A stretch of DNA of 64,000 bases from Nostoc sp. ATCC 43529 (GCA_003326205.1 LWTK01000052.1:31037-95036), one strand, 5' to 3'; shown: positions 53,461-63,338, numbered from the stretch's first letter. Numbers and translations: made by a program. The notes: a model not told the origin generated them from the letters alone.

Positions 53461-55293
53461 TTATCGACTCTTTGGTGGGTTTTCACTTTCTGGTTTTTGA
53501 TATTTACCTGGATACTTCCGAGAAAAATATTCTTCCATAATTTGTAAAATCATTGGCGCAGCAACGCTACCACCACCACCACCGGAATGTTCAGCAAATG
53601 CCACAATCAGGATTTCTGGCCGATCTGCGGGAGCATAAGCACCAAACCAAGCGTGATTTTGTTTAACATGACCCTTCCATGCTTCAGCGGTACCACTTTT
53701 ACCAGCTACGGGAGGAACTGTTGGTTTATTCAAAGCTTTACCGGTGCCTTCAGCTACTACTTTCCGCAGTCCCTGACGCAGGACACTGATAGTTGTCGGC
53801 TTCATATTTAAAGACTCTCGCCAGCTTTTTGCTTCTTCATTATCTTTGAGCAAATGCGGCTGGACTCGGTAACCACCGTTAGCAGGCACGGCAAACATTA
53901 TGGCGACTTGCAAAGGTGTTGTTTGTAAAGCACCTTGACCAATTGACATATTAATGCTGTCTCCTACAGTCCAAGGCATCTTCCATGCTTTCTGCTTCCA
54001 TGCTTCATCTGGCACTAAACCTGCTGTTTCTTCATTAACAAATTCAAAGCCTGTTTTTTTACCAAATCCATATTTTTTAGTCCATTCAATTAAAGTCGGC
54101 CCGCCAACTCCCCGACCAATTTGATAAAAGAATGTATCACTACTCCACTGTAATGCTCCGGCAAAACCCAACGGGCCGAATCCCGCATGGTTCCACTCAC
54201 CAAAACGCGTACCCCCAATGTTTAAGGAACCGTAGGTTTGTAGAACTGTGTTAGGAGAAAATTTTCCCGATTCTAGCCCCGCAGTGGTGGTAACTATTTT
54301 GAAGGTACTAGCAGGTGGAAAGGCGCTGAGGGCACGATTTACCAAAGGATGTTCTACGCCTTGAACACTTTGCCAATCTTTTTGGCTGAGTTTTTGCTTC
54401 GAGAAAATATTCGGGTCAAAGGTGGGGTGAGATACCATTGCTAAAACGGCACCATTCTTAGGATCGAGCGCCACGATCGCTCCATTGCGATTGCCTAAAG
54501 CTTTTTCTGCCGTCTTTTGCATCTCTAAATCTACGGTCAAGTGCAAATCATTACCTGCTTTGGCTTGTTTTTCTCCCAAAACCCGCAGCGGTCTACCAGC
54601 ACCATCTACTTCTACTTGTTGACCTCCCCATTCACCCCGCAGCATTTTCTCATAAGCTTTCTCAACTCCCATTTGACCGATAACATCACCCAATCTGTAG
54701 CCTTCTTGCTTCTTTTTCTTTAACTGTTCGGGGGTGAGTTCTCGCGTATAGCCTAATACATGTGCTAATTCCTTGCCATGCGGATAATAGCGAACTGCTT
54801 CCGTGGAAATTTCTACGTCTTTGAGTTCGCTTTCATACTCTTTTAATGCCGTAATTTGGGCTTCATTCAAGTCACGAGCAATCCGAATCAGGGAAGAAGA
54901 GTTAGCACCAGCCTCTTCTAGTTTCTTTTCCATCTCTTCTTCGGGAACTTCAAGAACTTGAGATAGACGCCGAGCCACAACTGGCCACGAGGGTTTAGTA
55001 TGTGCCATCGGCCACAAATATACAGAGCGCGGATAGCGAGTACTAGCTAAGAGTTTGCCGTTGCGGTCAAAAATATTGCCTCGTTCAGGTTGTTTGGGGA
55101 TCATGCGAATTCGATTTGCTTCTGCTCGTTTGCGGTGATTTCCTCCTTCAACAATTTGCAAGTATGCTAAACGAGTACCAATTCCCGTCACCATCAACAG
55201 AGTAAATACGATAAAAAATATCGGCTGGACACCGCGTCCGACTGTACGTGTATTTTTTTTGCCACCAAATGGAGACGGTTTTAATAAGGTCAT
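53461..55293 (-). CDS. mrdA: Penicillin-binding protein 2 (class B transpeptidase)
   Basis: PBP2 cross-links peptidoglycan in the elongation complex with RodA. The 610-residue protein has one N-terminal membrane helix (PIFFIVFTLLMVTGIGTRLAYL, about 24-45), a dimerisation domain (RGNIFDRNGKLLAST from 71) and the transpeptidase with the active Ser329 in STFK, SSD at 384-386 and KSGT near the C terminus. The glycine-rich HSGGGGGS stretch after the KSG motif is normal. It is a single gene with its own promoter. Confidence 0.94.
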   Translation of the reverse strand: MTLLKPSPFGGKKNTRTVGRGVQPIFFIVFTLLMVTGIGTRLAYLQIVEGGNHRKRAEANRIRMIPKQPERGNIFDRNGKLLASTRYPRSVYLWPMAHTKPSWPVVARRLSQVLEVPEEEMEKKLEEAGANSSSLIRIARDLNEAQITALKEYESELKDVEISTEAVRYYPHGKELAHVLGYTRELTPEQLKKKKQEGYRLGDVIGQMGVEKAYEKMLRGEWGGQQVEVDGAGRPLRVLGEKQAKAGNDLHLTVDLEMQKTAEKALGNRNGAIVALDPKNGAVLAMVSHPTFDPNIFSKQKLSQKDWQSVQGVEHPLVNRALSAFPPASTFKIVTTTAGLESGKFSPNTVLQTYGSLNIGGTRFGEWNHAGFGPLGFAGALQWSSDTFFYQIGRGVGGPTLIEWTKKYGFGKKTGFEFVNEETAGLVPDEAWKQKAWKMPWTVGDSINMSIGQGALQTTPLQVAIMFAVPANGGYRVQPHLLKDNEEAKSWRESLNMKPTTISVLRQGLRKVVAEGTGKALNKPTVPPVAGKSGTAEAWKGHVKQNHAWFGAYAPADRPEILIVAFAEHSGGGGGSVAAPMILQIMEEYFSRKYPGKYQKPESENPPKSR

Positions 55294-55519
55294 AAGACAA
55301 AGAGTATTTCAAAATTAAGATTATCTTTAAATATTTGCGATCGGCACTACTGGGTGCTAGAGAGTTAGGCGGGTATATTTATGAACATATTGTTTTTGGC
55401 GGATACAATAAACCAAAGTGTCAAGGGAAAGACGCGATTAATCGCATCTTTACTAGTCTGCCCAATAGAGTAGATAAATTGACCAAATCAGGTAAAATCA
55501 CGGCATTCTACTAAGGATT

Positions 55520-56650
55520 ATGGCTCAAACTGTGATGCAGAATCAGAGGGGGATCGCAGGTTTTCATCCACTTGACGTTGAACTGCGTAATGTATTCAAG
55601 TTTTTCGATCGAGAACCAGCAGTACATGGAATCGACTTAGAAGTTAAACAGGGGGAATTTTTTAGTATTTTAGGCCCCTCTGGTTGTGGAAAGACAACAA
55701 CACTGCGCTTAATTGCTGGCTTTGAAATAGCTGACACTGGTAAAGTTTTGATCCAGGGTCAATCTATGACTAATGTGCCCCCTTACCGCCGACCAGTCAA
55801 TACTGTTTTTCAAAGTTACGCTTTATTTAACCATTTGAATGTCTGGGATAACATCGCCTTCGGACTGCGGTTAAAAAAATTACGTAAAGCAGTAATTGAA
55901 AGTAGAGTCCAAGAAGCTTTAAAACTGGTAAAAATGGAAAGTTTGCGATCGCGTTTTCCCAACCAACTTTCTGGCGGTCAACAGCAACGCGTTGCTTTGG
56001 CTAGGGCTTTAGTCAACCGTCCTGCTGTCGTACTATTAGATGAACCTTTAGGCGCGTTAGATTTAAAATTACGTAAGGAAATGCAAGTTGAGTTATCGAA
56101 TTTACATAAAGACTTGGGTTTGACCTTTGTGATGGTAACACACGACCAGGAAGAAGCACTTTCCTTGAGCGATCGCATTGCTGTGATGAATCAAGGCAAA
56201 ATAGAGCAAATTGGTACTCCCAGCCAAATTTACGAACGTCCCCAAACATCTTTTGTGGCTGATTTTATTGGCGATACTAATTTATTTAGCGGTGAAATCC
56301 TTGCGGTTAACTCTGCTAATGTGGAAATTTTGACAAAAACAGGACTCTCAATTATCATCGCTCGTGCTGAAGATACGCCAACCGAGTTATCACAGTCTGT
56401 GGTTGTAAGTGTACGCCCAGAAAAAATACAGCTTTCACTTTATCCACCGAATTTACCAACAAACTCTTTTGAAGGTCGGTTAGTTAATGTTATGTATTTG
56501 GGCACACACGTTAATTACATTGTGGAATTAACGAATGGCGTCAAAATTAATGCATTACAACCTAATACTTTTGGTAGTTTACCAGACCGCGATACGCCAA
56601 TTTATGCTTGGTGGGCAGAAACCGATTGTTTAGCATTATTAAGTAATTAA
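55520..56650 (+). CDS. potA: PotA-like ABC transporter ATP-binding protein
   Basis: The 376-residue ATPase has Walker A GPSGCGKTT, Q-loop, signature LSGGQQQR, Walker B VVLLDEPLGALDL and a C-terminal TOBE regulatory domain (VSVRPEKIQLSL, YLGTHVNYIVEL). The N-terminal VELRNVFKFFDREPAVHGIDLEV is typical of PotA, the spermidine/putrescine import ATPase. No permease or binding-protein genes are adjacent, so polyamine specificity rests on similarity alone; a thiamine or iron MalK-class role is possible. Confidence 0.82.
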   Translation: MAQTVMQNQRGIAGFHPLDVELRNVFKFFDREPAVHGIDLEVKQGEFFSILGPSGCGKTTTLRLIAGFEIADTGKVLIQGQSMTNVPPYRRPVNTVFQSYALFNHLNVWDNIAFGLRLKKLRKAVIESRVQEALKLVKMESLRSRFPNQLSGGQQQRVALARALVNRPAVVLLDEPLGALDLKLRKEMQVELSNLHKDLGLTFVMVTHDQEEALSLSDRIAVMNQGKIEQIGTPSQIYERPQTSFVADFIGDTNLFSGEILAVNSANVEILTKTGLSIIIARAEDTPTELSQSVVVSVRPEKIQLSLYPPNLPTNSFEGRLVNVMYLGTHVNYIVELTNGVKINALQPNTFGSLPDRDTPIYAWWAETDCLALLSN

Positions 56651-56877
56651 TCGTCCTTTGTTCCTCAGGAGAGGACAAAAAAAGCTAAGATACAGATTCT
56701 GATAAAATTCATCAACCTTAAACTTCATTAATAACATTTCTGTTAATTCCGATTTAATTTGATTAATTCGGTTAATAATTTTATGTAAGCTTACTTTGTA
56801 CTGAATTGTTATTGATAAAAAACTAACAAACACATCTTTCGGAAAAATCTGAAAACTATAGCAGGTAACAAATATCA

Positions 56878-57702
56878 ATGATCCGACCGCGCAAGGTCTT
56901 TGCTCAGCATTGGCTTAAAAGTGAAAAAGCACTCGACGCAATTATTAAAGCAGCAGAGTGTAAAGAAAGCGATGGCATCCTGGAAATCGGCCCAGGAACG
57001 GGTATTCTCACTCGTCGTTTACTACCTTTAGTACAATCTCTACTTGCAGTTGAAATAGACCGCGACTTATGCGAACTATTGGCAAAGCAACTAGGTAAAA
57101 GAGAAAATTTTCTACTGCTACAAGGAGATTTTCTCACCCTAGATTTACCATCTCAATTGGTAGCATTTCCTAATTTCCAAAAGCAAAATAAAGTAGTAGC
57201 CAATATCCCCTACAATATTACAGGCCCAATTATTGAAAAACTACTCGGTACTATCGCCAACCCTAACCCCGAAACATTTGAATCGATAGTGTTGCTGGTA
57301 CAAAAAGAAGTAGCAGAAAGATTGTACGCTCAACCAGGATCAAAAGCCTTCGGTGCGTTGAGCGTGCGGGTACAATATTTAGCTGAGTGTGAGTTAATTT
57401 GTACAGTCCCAGCCGCCGCATTCCATCCACCACCAAAAGTCGATTCAGCAGTTGTGCGATTGCGTCCCAGAAAAATAGACATACCAGCACTCGATCCCAA
57501 GCGGTTAGAGAATTTGGTAAAGTTGGGATTTGCTGCCAAGCGCAAAATGTTACGAAATAATTTGCAATCAGCCGTAGAACGCGATCGCTTAACCCAATTA
57601 CTGGAACAATTAGAAATAAATCCCCAAGCCAGGGCTGAAGACCTCAGCGTTCAGCAATGGGTAACTCTGGCAAATGAGTTGGGAGTTAAAAGTCAGGAGT
57701 GA
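56878..57702 (+). CDS. rsmA: 16S rRNA (adenine1518/1519-N6)-dimethyltransferase
   Basis: RsmA (KsgA) dimethylates two adjacent adenines in the 3' hairpin of 16S rRNA late in 30S assembly. The 274-residue protein shows RPRKVFAQHWL at the start, SAM motif I LEIGPGTGILT, VEIDRDL, the catalytic NIPYNIT (N/D-PPY/F equivalent) and the AFHPPPKVDSAVVRL family signature. It is followed, across heptamer repeats, by ispE, the usual cyanobacterial neighbour. Confidence 0.96.
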   Translation: MIRPRKVFAQHWLKSEKALDAIIKAAECKESDGILEIGPGTGILTRRLLPLVQSLLAVEIDRDLCELLAKQLGKRENFLLLQGDFLTLDLPSQLVAFPNFQKQNKVVANIPYNITGPIIEKLLGTIANPNPETFESIVLLVQKEVAERLYAQPGSKAFGALSVRVQYLAECELICTVPAAAFHPPPKVDSAVVRLRPRKIDIPALDPKRLENLVKLGFAAKRKMLRNNLQSAVERDRLTQLLEQLEINPQARAEDLSVQQWVTLANELGVKSQE

Positions 57703-57758
57703 GGAGTTAATAGTAAACTGGCAAATCATCCTCATAGATTTAAAACTCAAAATTCACC

Positions 57759-57818
57759 CACTCCCAGCTCCCAACTCCCAACTCCCAACTCCCAACTCCC
57801 AACTCCTAACTCCCAACT
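57759..57818. repeat. Tandem heptamer (CAACTCC)
   Basis: About eight copies of the 7-bp unit ACTCCCA between rsmA and ispE, ending just before the ispE start codon. It forms much of the ispE leader and may influence expression. Confidence 0.88.
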
Positions 57819-57824
57819 TTCAAA

Positions 57825-58778
57825 ATGCATTCCTACAGTTTAATTGCCCCTGCTAAAATCAATCTGTATTTGGAAATCATTGGCGATCGCCCTGATGGCT
57901 ATCACGAGTTAGCAATGATACTCCAAAGTATTTCCCTTGCAGACCGGATTGATGTCCTATCTACAAACAATGACAGCATTCGCGTCCACTGCAACCACCC
58001 ACAAGTACCGACAGATAAAAGTAATCTAGCGTACAAAGCAGCAGAACTTATGGCGAGGCAATTTCCTGAAGCCTTTGCTAAATATGGGGGCTTAGAAATT
58101 AGTATCAACAAGCAAATTCCTGTAGCTGCTGGGTTAGCTGGAGGTTCCACAAATGCTGCGGCTGTGTTGGTAGGAATAGATTTACTCTGGAAATTGGGAC
58201 TAACTCAGTCAGAATTAGAAGAATTGGGAGCGACACTTGGTTCAGATGTGCCATTTTGTGTATCAGGTGGAACAGCGATCGCCACAGGTAGAGGTGAGCA
58301 ACTTTCTCCATTACCAAGTTTGGATAACATATATATAGTATTGGCAAAATACCGCAGCTTAGAAGTTTCCACCGCTTGGGCTTACAAAACCTATCGTCAG
58401 GAATTTGGTAATTCTTATGTTAGAGATACCAACGACTTAGTAGCACGTGCTAATGCAGTCCACTCAGGAGAAATAGTAAAAGCCATCTTTGAGCGAGATG
58501 CACGAAAAATAGCCGAAAAGCTGCACAATGATTTAGAACGCGTAGTATTACCAGCCTATCCCCAAGTCTTGCAACTGAGAGAAATCTTTGCAAATCAAGA
58601 AGGCGTTCTAGGAACAATGATGTCTGGTTCCGGGCCGACAGTGTTTGCTCTTTTTGAGTCTGAACAGCAAGCAGAACAAGTTAAGCTGCATATCAGGGAA
58701 GCAATCTCCAATGAAGATTTAGAATTGTTCGTGGCTCGGACAATTACACACGGTATTCAAGTAGCATCTTCAGTTTAA
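57825..58778 (+). CDS. ispE: 4-diphosphocytidyl-2-C-methyl-D-erythritol kinase
   Basis: IspE phosphorylates CDP-methylerythritol in the MEP isoprenoid pathway. The 317-residue GHMP kinase has APAKINLYLEIIGDRPDGYHEL, the ATP loop IPVAAGLAGGSTNAAA, LGSDVPFCVSGGTA and MMSGSGPTVFAL. There is no clear ribosome-binding site in the heptamer DNA before the ATG. Gene order rsmA-ispE-DUF3082 is the standard cyanobacterial one. Confidence 0.96.
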   Translation: MHSYSLIAPAKINLYLEIIGDRPDGYHELAMILQSISLADRIDVLSTNNDSIRVHCNHPQVPTDKSNLAYKAAELMARQFPEAFAKYGGLEISINKQIPVAAGLAGGSTNAAAVLVGIDLLWKLGLTQSELEELGATLGSDVPFCVSGGTAIATGRGEQLSPLPSLDNIYIVLAKYRSLEVSTAWAYKTYRQEFGNSYVRDTNDLVARANAVHSGEIVKAIFERDARKIAEKLHNDLERVVLPAYPQVLQLREIFANQEGVLGTMMSGSGPTVFALFESEQQAEQVKLHIREAISNEDLELFVARTITHGIQVASSV

Positions 58779-58850
58779 AAATGGGAAGTAGGGAGATGGC
58801 TTCGCCAAGGGGAAAAGGGAAAAGGAGGGATCTTTCTTTTCACCTTTGCC

Positions 58851-58914
58851 CAATGCCCTTTGTCCAATGCCCTTTGCCCAATGCCCAATGCCCAATCCAA
58901 AATCCAAAATCCAA
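58851..58914. repeat. Tandem heptamers (TGCCCAA, then AATCCAA)
   Basis: About seven copies of CAATGCCC-like 7-bp units pass into three AATCCAA units, ending just before the DUF3082 gene. The gap begins with GGGAAAAGGGAAAAGG DNA. Confidence 0.85.
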
Positions 58915-58927
58915 AATCTAAAATTGT

Positions 58928-59257
58928 ATGAGCGACCAAAATTTAACCCCAAAAACAGATGCTCCAGTACAGGTGAGTGCGAGTCCTTTACGCTCCACAA
59001 TTGGCGCTGTAATTTCTGGAGGAATGGCATTTGCAATGTATTCGCTAATGATTGCGATCGCCACAAACTTTGCTACCAAACCAGTCCATTCATTGAATCC
59101 ACTAGTAATAAAAATTACCTCTGCTGTTCGTACCTTGGTAGTTGGTGTAGTTGCTTTAGGAAGCGGTATATTTGGTATAGTAGCAATTGGTTTGTTAGCT
59201 TTGACATTGCAATTATTGGTACAGCAATTAACTAAACCAAAAAGTAGCGAAAGCTAA
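58928..59257 (+). CDS. DUF3082 family membrane protein
   Basis: The 109-residue protein has two hydrophobic helices (TIGAVISGGMAFAMYSLMIAIA; LVVGVVALGSGIFGIVAIGLLALTLQLLV) and a disordered N terminus. This matches the cyanobacterial DUF3082 family commonly encoded just after ispE. No function is known. The ATG after the heptamer tract gives the family start. Confidence 0.82.
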   Translation: MSDQNLTPKTDAPVQVSASPLRSTIGAVISGGMAFAMYSLMIAIATNFATKPVHSLNPLVIKITSAVRTLVVGVVALGSGIFGIVAIGLLALTLQLLVQQLTKPKSSES

Positions 59258-59271
59258 TAATTTGCTTTTAA

Positions 59272-60141
59272 TCAACAACCTAAAGAGACAAGTTTTTCCA
59301 ACGAACCATGATTTTTGATTAATTGTAGCTTCGTACTTTTAGAAGATTCAAGAATTTGTTGCTGTTTCCTCCAAGTTTTTGGAGAAAAACCGTGGTGTTG
59401 ACGAAACTGGCGGGAAAAATGACACGTATTTTGATAGCCTACTGTAATAGCAATCTGCTCAATTGTTTGATTAGTATTTTTGAGTAATGGACGTGCTGCT
59501 GCCATACGCCGTTTGACAATCCAAGCGTTTACAGTGTCTCCTGTTTGTTTTGCCACTCGGTTGGTTAAATAAGCAGGCGAATAACCAACTGCAACAGCTA
59601 CATCAGACAAAGTAATTCCTTGGTGATAATTATCTTCAATGAAGTCGAAAACTGATTGTAATTGAGGAATAGATGGAAAAATGGACTCAGAGTTTATTGC
59701 TGAAGTTAGTGGTAGGTTAACTTGATGAGAGTTATTTGTGTACCAATACTTTAATAAAGCCTGCTTTTCAAATCGGACAGCGATCGCTCTGAGCAAATCC
59801 TCTATAGTAGAAGGCTTAGTCAGATAATCATCTGCTCCCAACTCCATACCTTTACGAAGATCTGCTTGAGTATTACTACCAGTCAAAAAAATGAAAGGAA
59901 TAATACCTGTGTCAGGATGTTGACGCAGTGTAGTCAAAACACTGTAACCATCCATATCTGGCATTTGAATATCGCAAATCACTAAGTCAGGTAAATGCTC
60001 TTGTGCTTGCTGGATACCACTTAGTCCATTTTCAGCACCTATAGTATTAAAACCTTGAGCCTCAAGAACCTCTAAGAAGACATTGCGGGTAACGGCATCA
60101 TCTTCAATGATAAGAATTTTTTTCGATGATTCGTGTATCAT
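59272..60141 (-). CDS. Response regulator with AraC-type DNA-binding domain
   Basis: I start at the ATG ending at 60,141 (MIHESSKKILIIEDD), preceded by GGAAAA; an upstream TTG at 60,183 is weaker. The 289-residue protein has a receiver domain (phosphoacceptor Asp in VICDIQMPDMDG, KPSTIEDLL) and a C-terminal AraC-type pair of HTHs (GITLSDVAVAVGYSPAYLTNRVAKQTGDTV and IEQIAITVGYQNTCHFSRQFRQHHGFSPKTW). It is a transcriptional regulator of unknown target without a sensor kinase nearby. Confidence 0.92.
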   Translation of the reverse strand: MIHESSKKILIIEDDAVTRNVFLEVLEAQGFNTIGAENGLSGIQQAQEHLPDLVICDIQMPDMDGYSVLTTLRQHPDTGIIPFIFLTGSNTQADLRKGMELGADDYLTKPSTIEDLLRAIAVRFEKQALLKYWYTNNSHQVNLPLTSAINSESIFPSIPQLQSVFDFIEDNYHQGITLSDVAVAVGYSPAYLTNRVAKQTGDTVNAWIVKRRMAAARPLLKNTNQTIEQIAITVGYQNTCHFSRQFRQHHGFSPKTWRKQQQILESSKSTKLQLIKNHGSLEKLVSLGC

Positions 60142-61735
60142 TTTTCCATCAATAGGATTTTTGTGGCAGGAAATGACGATCAAACTTAGTGCCGAGTGTT
60201 CTTGAAAAACCGATGAGTCCTTATCCGAACATAGTTATTAATTAATAACTAAGAAAACTCCATCAATGAACCAGTAAATTTAAACTCCGCTTCTGACTGT
60301 GGCACTAATGGAAAGTTAAATTAAACTCACCTGTACCCGCCAGAATTTATCTATTTGATTATTCGTTGAAAGAAATCGGCACTATACCCATTAATGAGTT
60401 GCTAATCACAGCTTTATACAATCTAATCTTGCTATTCATTTAGTCAAAAATAAAATGCATTAGCAAGAATCAGAGATACGTTATGATTTTAATTTTGATT
60501 TTAACAATAAAATATAATTTTTTTTATAATGGTAATGTAAAGATATTTTTGCTTATATTTTTCATATAAATAAATATTATATATTAAGCCTATTTATGCC
60601 AAAATTAAAAAATAAACTATCCAATAGTAGATACGTAAATGTAATAATGTAGATTTTCCTTTAATTTTCTTTCTAAGAAGAAGTTTTAGCCATTTACTAA
60701 ATTAAAAAATCACTCATTTTTTATTTTACGTATAAATACGTAACAATTCGACAGTCTCTTGATTTTATATTTTTAAATAGATTAATACCAGATCTAAAAG
60801 AATATTGACGATACAAAAAGGTTATTAATAAATATAAATTATCTTAAATTCTATATTTAGATATATTCCTCTAATACACTAAACTCAATCATTAAAAGAG
60901 CTTTTATAAATTTAATTTTTTAATTTATTCATTAAGGGATTAAACTATATAATTATAAACCTTGTCATCTGTCATAGGATATACTTTTTTAGATGAGATT
61001 TATGCTTGTTATCTAAAAAATCTTCCAAAAGAAGTAGAAAATTTTCGGAAAATATGTATTATTAAAAACTATTTATTGTAATCATAAGGATGTTTGCACC
61101 TCCTAAAAGCTCTAATTGCAGAACTGAAAAGTCCCATAAAGGATACCGCCTTAAAACATAAAACTTGATAAGAGCCATTGTGCCTTCCTCAAGTCTAAGT
61201 TAGTTTTCCTAAAGAAAATAAATTAGATTTCAAAAACAAAAAAATAGACACGTATATCAAAAAATTGTTCATATACTAGTTTACCAAACATTGAGTAAGC
61301 TAAATGAAGAAGCTGCTTCTGCAATACGGTTCATCTGTAAGAGCGGGTTAAACTAGATATTTATTCTGTCAGTTATACCCGCCCCTACTTTTAATATAAA
61401 TTTCCAATAATTTATTAATTTATCTAATTCTATTTATGGTGGATTTTATTATGCCGTAATTGATCTTACCCCTGAAAAATACTCTTGAAAATTTTTATAT
61501 TGATAAAAATGAAGTAATTTTACAGCAAACACTTCTCATCAAAAATTAACTGTAAGTATTAAATAAATAGCTAATTTTAAGTTTAGTATTTTATTATATT
61601 AAAGTGTTTATGCATTTTATAAAAGGAGAAATTTATTAGTTAAATTCATCAAAAAACTACTAGCTAGATAGATTCGGAAAAAGTAGAAACAATCATCTGA
61701 AAAACAGTTGTTGTAGTATCAAAAGAGTCTAAATT
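60142..61735. other. Long AT-rich gene-free region upstream of the hetP-like gene
   Basis: About 1.6 kb between the AraC-type regulator (minus) and the HetP-family gene (plus). I find no frame with a recognisable domain on either strand and no tandem heptamers. A GCGGGT/ACCCGC inverted pair around 61,344-61,384 could be a terminator or small-RNA end. The stretch is a candidate for long leaders, small RNAs or regulatory sites, but nothing specific can be assigned. Confidence 0.5.
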
Positions 61736-62017
61736 ATGAATCAAAACATTACTGATTATCAACAAGCAAAAATTGAAAAAAAAATTAATAGTGAGCAAAT
61801 TGAGCAAATACTCAAAGCAATTATCGCTGGGAAATACTCTTGGGCATGTGTTTTAATACTACGTTTTTCTGGTTATAATCCAATAGATTATATACCCTAT
61901 CGCACCTACATACGATTACTGAAAAATAACTGTTTAGTTGAAAGTTCAAAATCTAGTCAAACTAATAGTGAATGTATCGAAACTTTAAATCTAAAGTCTA
62001 CCTGGCTTCAACTCTGA
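61736..62017 (+). CDS. HetP-family heterocyst regulatory protein
   Basis: The 93-residue protein has the diagnostic core IIAGKYSWACVLILRFSGYN followed by PIDYIPYRTYIRLLKNN (about residues 31-67), matching HetP and its homologues, which control commitment to heterocyst differentiation in Anabaena/Nostoc. It is short; canonical HetP has a longer C-terminal tail, so it resembles the small paralogues more than HetP itself. I see no confident HetR or NtcA site just upstream. It lies 99 bp before a trpC paralogue on the same strand. Confidence 0.9.
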   Translation: MNQNITDYQQAKIEKKINSEQIEQILKAIIAGKYSWACVLILRFSGYNPIDYIPYRTYIRLLKNNCLVESSKSSQTNSECIETLNLKSTWLQL

Positions 62018-62116
62018 AAAATGAAAAAATGGCGTTTACACATACGCTCATTTAAAAAAAATATGTAGAGGTAGCCGTAAATTTTCTAATTCATACTTTT
62101 TGGTCATCGTTAACAT

Positions 62117-63004
62117 ATGACTTACCCATTTACTATGCCTAATACTCATTTACTGCAACCTACTCTCAAAGAGATCGTATGGCAGAAAAAGTATGAAGTT
62201 ACACAAATCCAGCAGGAAATGTCTTTGGCTTCATTGCAACGTCAGTTGACTGCTGCACCTACAGTGCGAGATTTCCTTACTGCTTTGCAACAAAGTCATT
62301 ACCGACCTTGTATTATTGCAGAGGTGAAGAAAGCATCTCTAATTCATGGAATAATCAAACCAGACCTAGACCCAGTTGCGATCGCCAAAGCTTATGAGCG
62401 TGGTGGTGCAACTTGTATCTCTGTAGTCACCGATCGCAAGTTCTTTCATGGTAGCTTTGAGACTTTACGCAGCATCCGTCACAGAGTAGCATTACCTCTA
62501 CTATGCAAAGATTTCATACTAGATCCGTGCCAAATTTATTTAGCACGAGCAGCAGGCGCAGATGCTGTGGTACTGATTGCAGCCATTCTGTCCGATCGCC
62601 AACTGCAAAACTTTTTGCGGGTGATTCACTATCTGGGGATGAACGCTTTGATAGAAGTCCATACGTTGGCAGAACTGGATCGAGTGCTACAGCTTGATGA
62701 TGTGCGCTTAATAGGGATTAACAATCAAAGTTTAGAAGATTTTACTATTGATATCGATACAACAGGGCGCTTGCTGGCAGCTAGGCGATCCCAGATCCAG
62801 AGCTTAGGCATCAGTATCGTGAGTGAGTCTGGCTTGTATACACCAGATGATTTATCCTTTGTAGCTGAAGCTGGTACACATGCTGTTCTACTCGCAGACA
62901 CCTTAATTAAACAAGACGATGTACAACAGTCTGTGCGTAATCTGCTCCAACTAAACCTTTCCACCCACAACAACCTTCTCAAGAAGGCAATCAAGGAAAG
63001 ATAG
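62117..63004 (+). CDS. trpC: Indole-3-glycerol-phosphate synthase paralogue (TrpC-like)
   Basis: The 295-residue TIM-barrel protein has the IGPS residues E69 and K71 (IAEVKK), S74, K131 (LCKDF), E180 (IEVHT), N203 (INNQSL) and S236 (VSESG). The reaction would convert CdRP to indole-glycerol phosphate in tryptophan synthesis. The phosphate/substrate loop, normally KKASPSKGxI, reads KKASLIHGII: Pro and Ser after S74 are lost, so activity may be altered. It may be a second copy; no other trp genes are nearby. Start could also be the ATG at 62,135. Confidence 0.85.
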   Translation: MTYPFTMPNTHLLQPTLKEIVWQKKYEVTQIQQEMSLASLQRQLTAAPTVRDFLTALQQSHYRPCIIAEVKKASLIHGIIKPDLDPVAIAKAYERGGATCISVVTDRKFFHGSFETLRSIRHRVALPLLCKDFILDPCQIYLARAAGADAVVLIAAILSDRQLQNFLRVIHYLGMNALIEVHTLAELDRVLQLDDVRLIGINNQSLEDFTIDIDTTGRLLAARRSQIQSLGISIVSESGLYTPDDLSFVAEAGTHAVLLADTLIKQDDVQQSVRNLLQLNLSTHNNLLKKAIKER

Positions 63005-63338
63005 TTTTGAAAGTGATTGAAAAATATCATCTTCCTTTTGGTCAACTCATGGAGTTGGAAGCACCACTGCTCAATGGATTTGACCAAATTTAGAAAAATT
63101 TTTCCTTTACCCCTTGACAATCCCTAATAGACTCGTTACTCTAGATAAGTGTGAAGGCGAGAGAGAACGCCGACAACACCTGAACCGTAAAAAAACAATA
63201 CTTTGAAAGCTTAAGAAATAACCAATCCTCGTCAAGAGAGTCTAATTTGGTAAACCCAAATTAAAGATAATCAAAAACTATAACTAGGATTCCGAAATGA
63301 GATTATATCTTTTTCGGATATCAAACTCGAAACACAAC
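63005..63338 (+). other. 16S rRNA leader region
   Basis: These 334 bp between trpC and 16S hold the promoter at 63,114-63,142 and a transcribed leader. AGAGAACGCCGAC and ATAACTAGGATTCCG-like words in the leader could take part in antitermination and in the RNase III processing stalk. No gene is present. Confidence 0.6.
63114..63142 (+). promoter_or_regulatory. Sigma70-type promoter of the rRNA operon
   Basis: TTGACA (63,114-63,119), a 17-nt spacer and TACTCT (63,137-63,142) make a near-consensus promoter about 195 bp before the mature 16S 5' end, as expected for a strong rRNA promoter. Confidence 0.75.

Noticed and set aside
61620..61735. HetR palindrome or NtcA site (GTA-N8-TAC) just before the hetP-like gene
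   Set aside because: Looked for by eye; no convincing match was found in the last few hundred bases.
1..63338. tRNA genes
   Set aside because: No cloverleaf with a GTTCGANNC-type T-loop was recognised in the gaps; a covariance search was not possible here.
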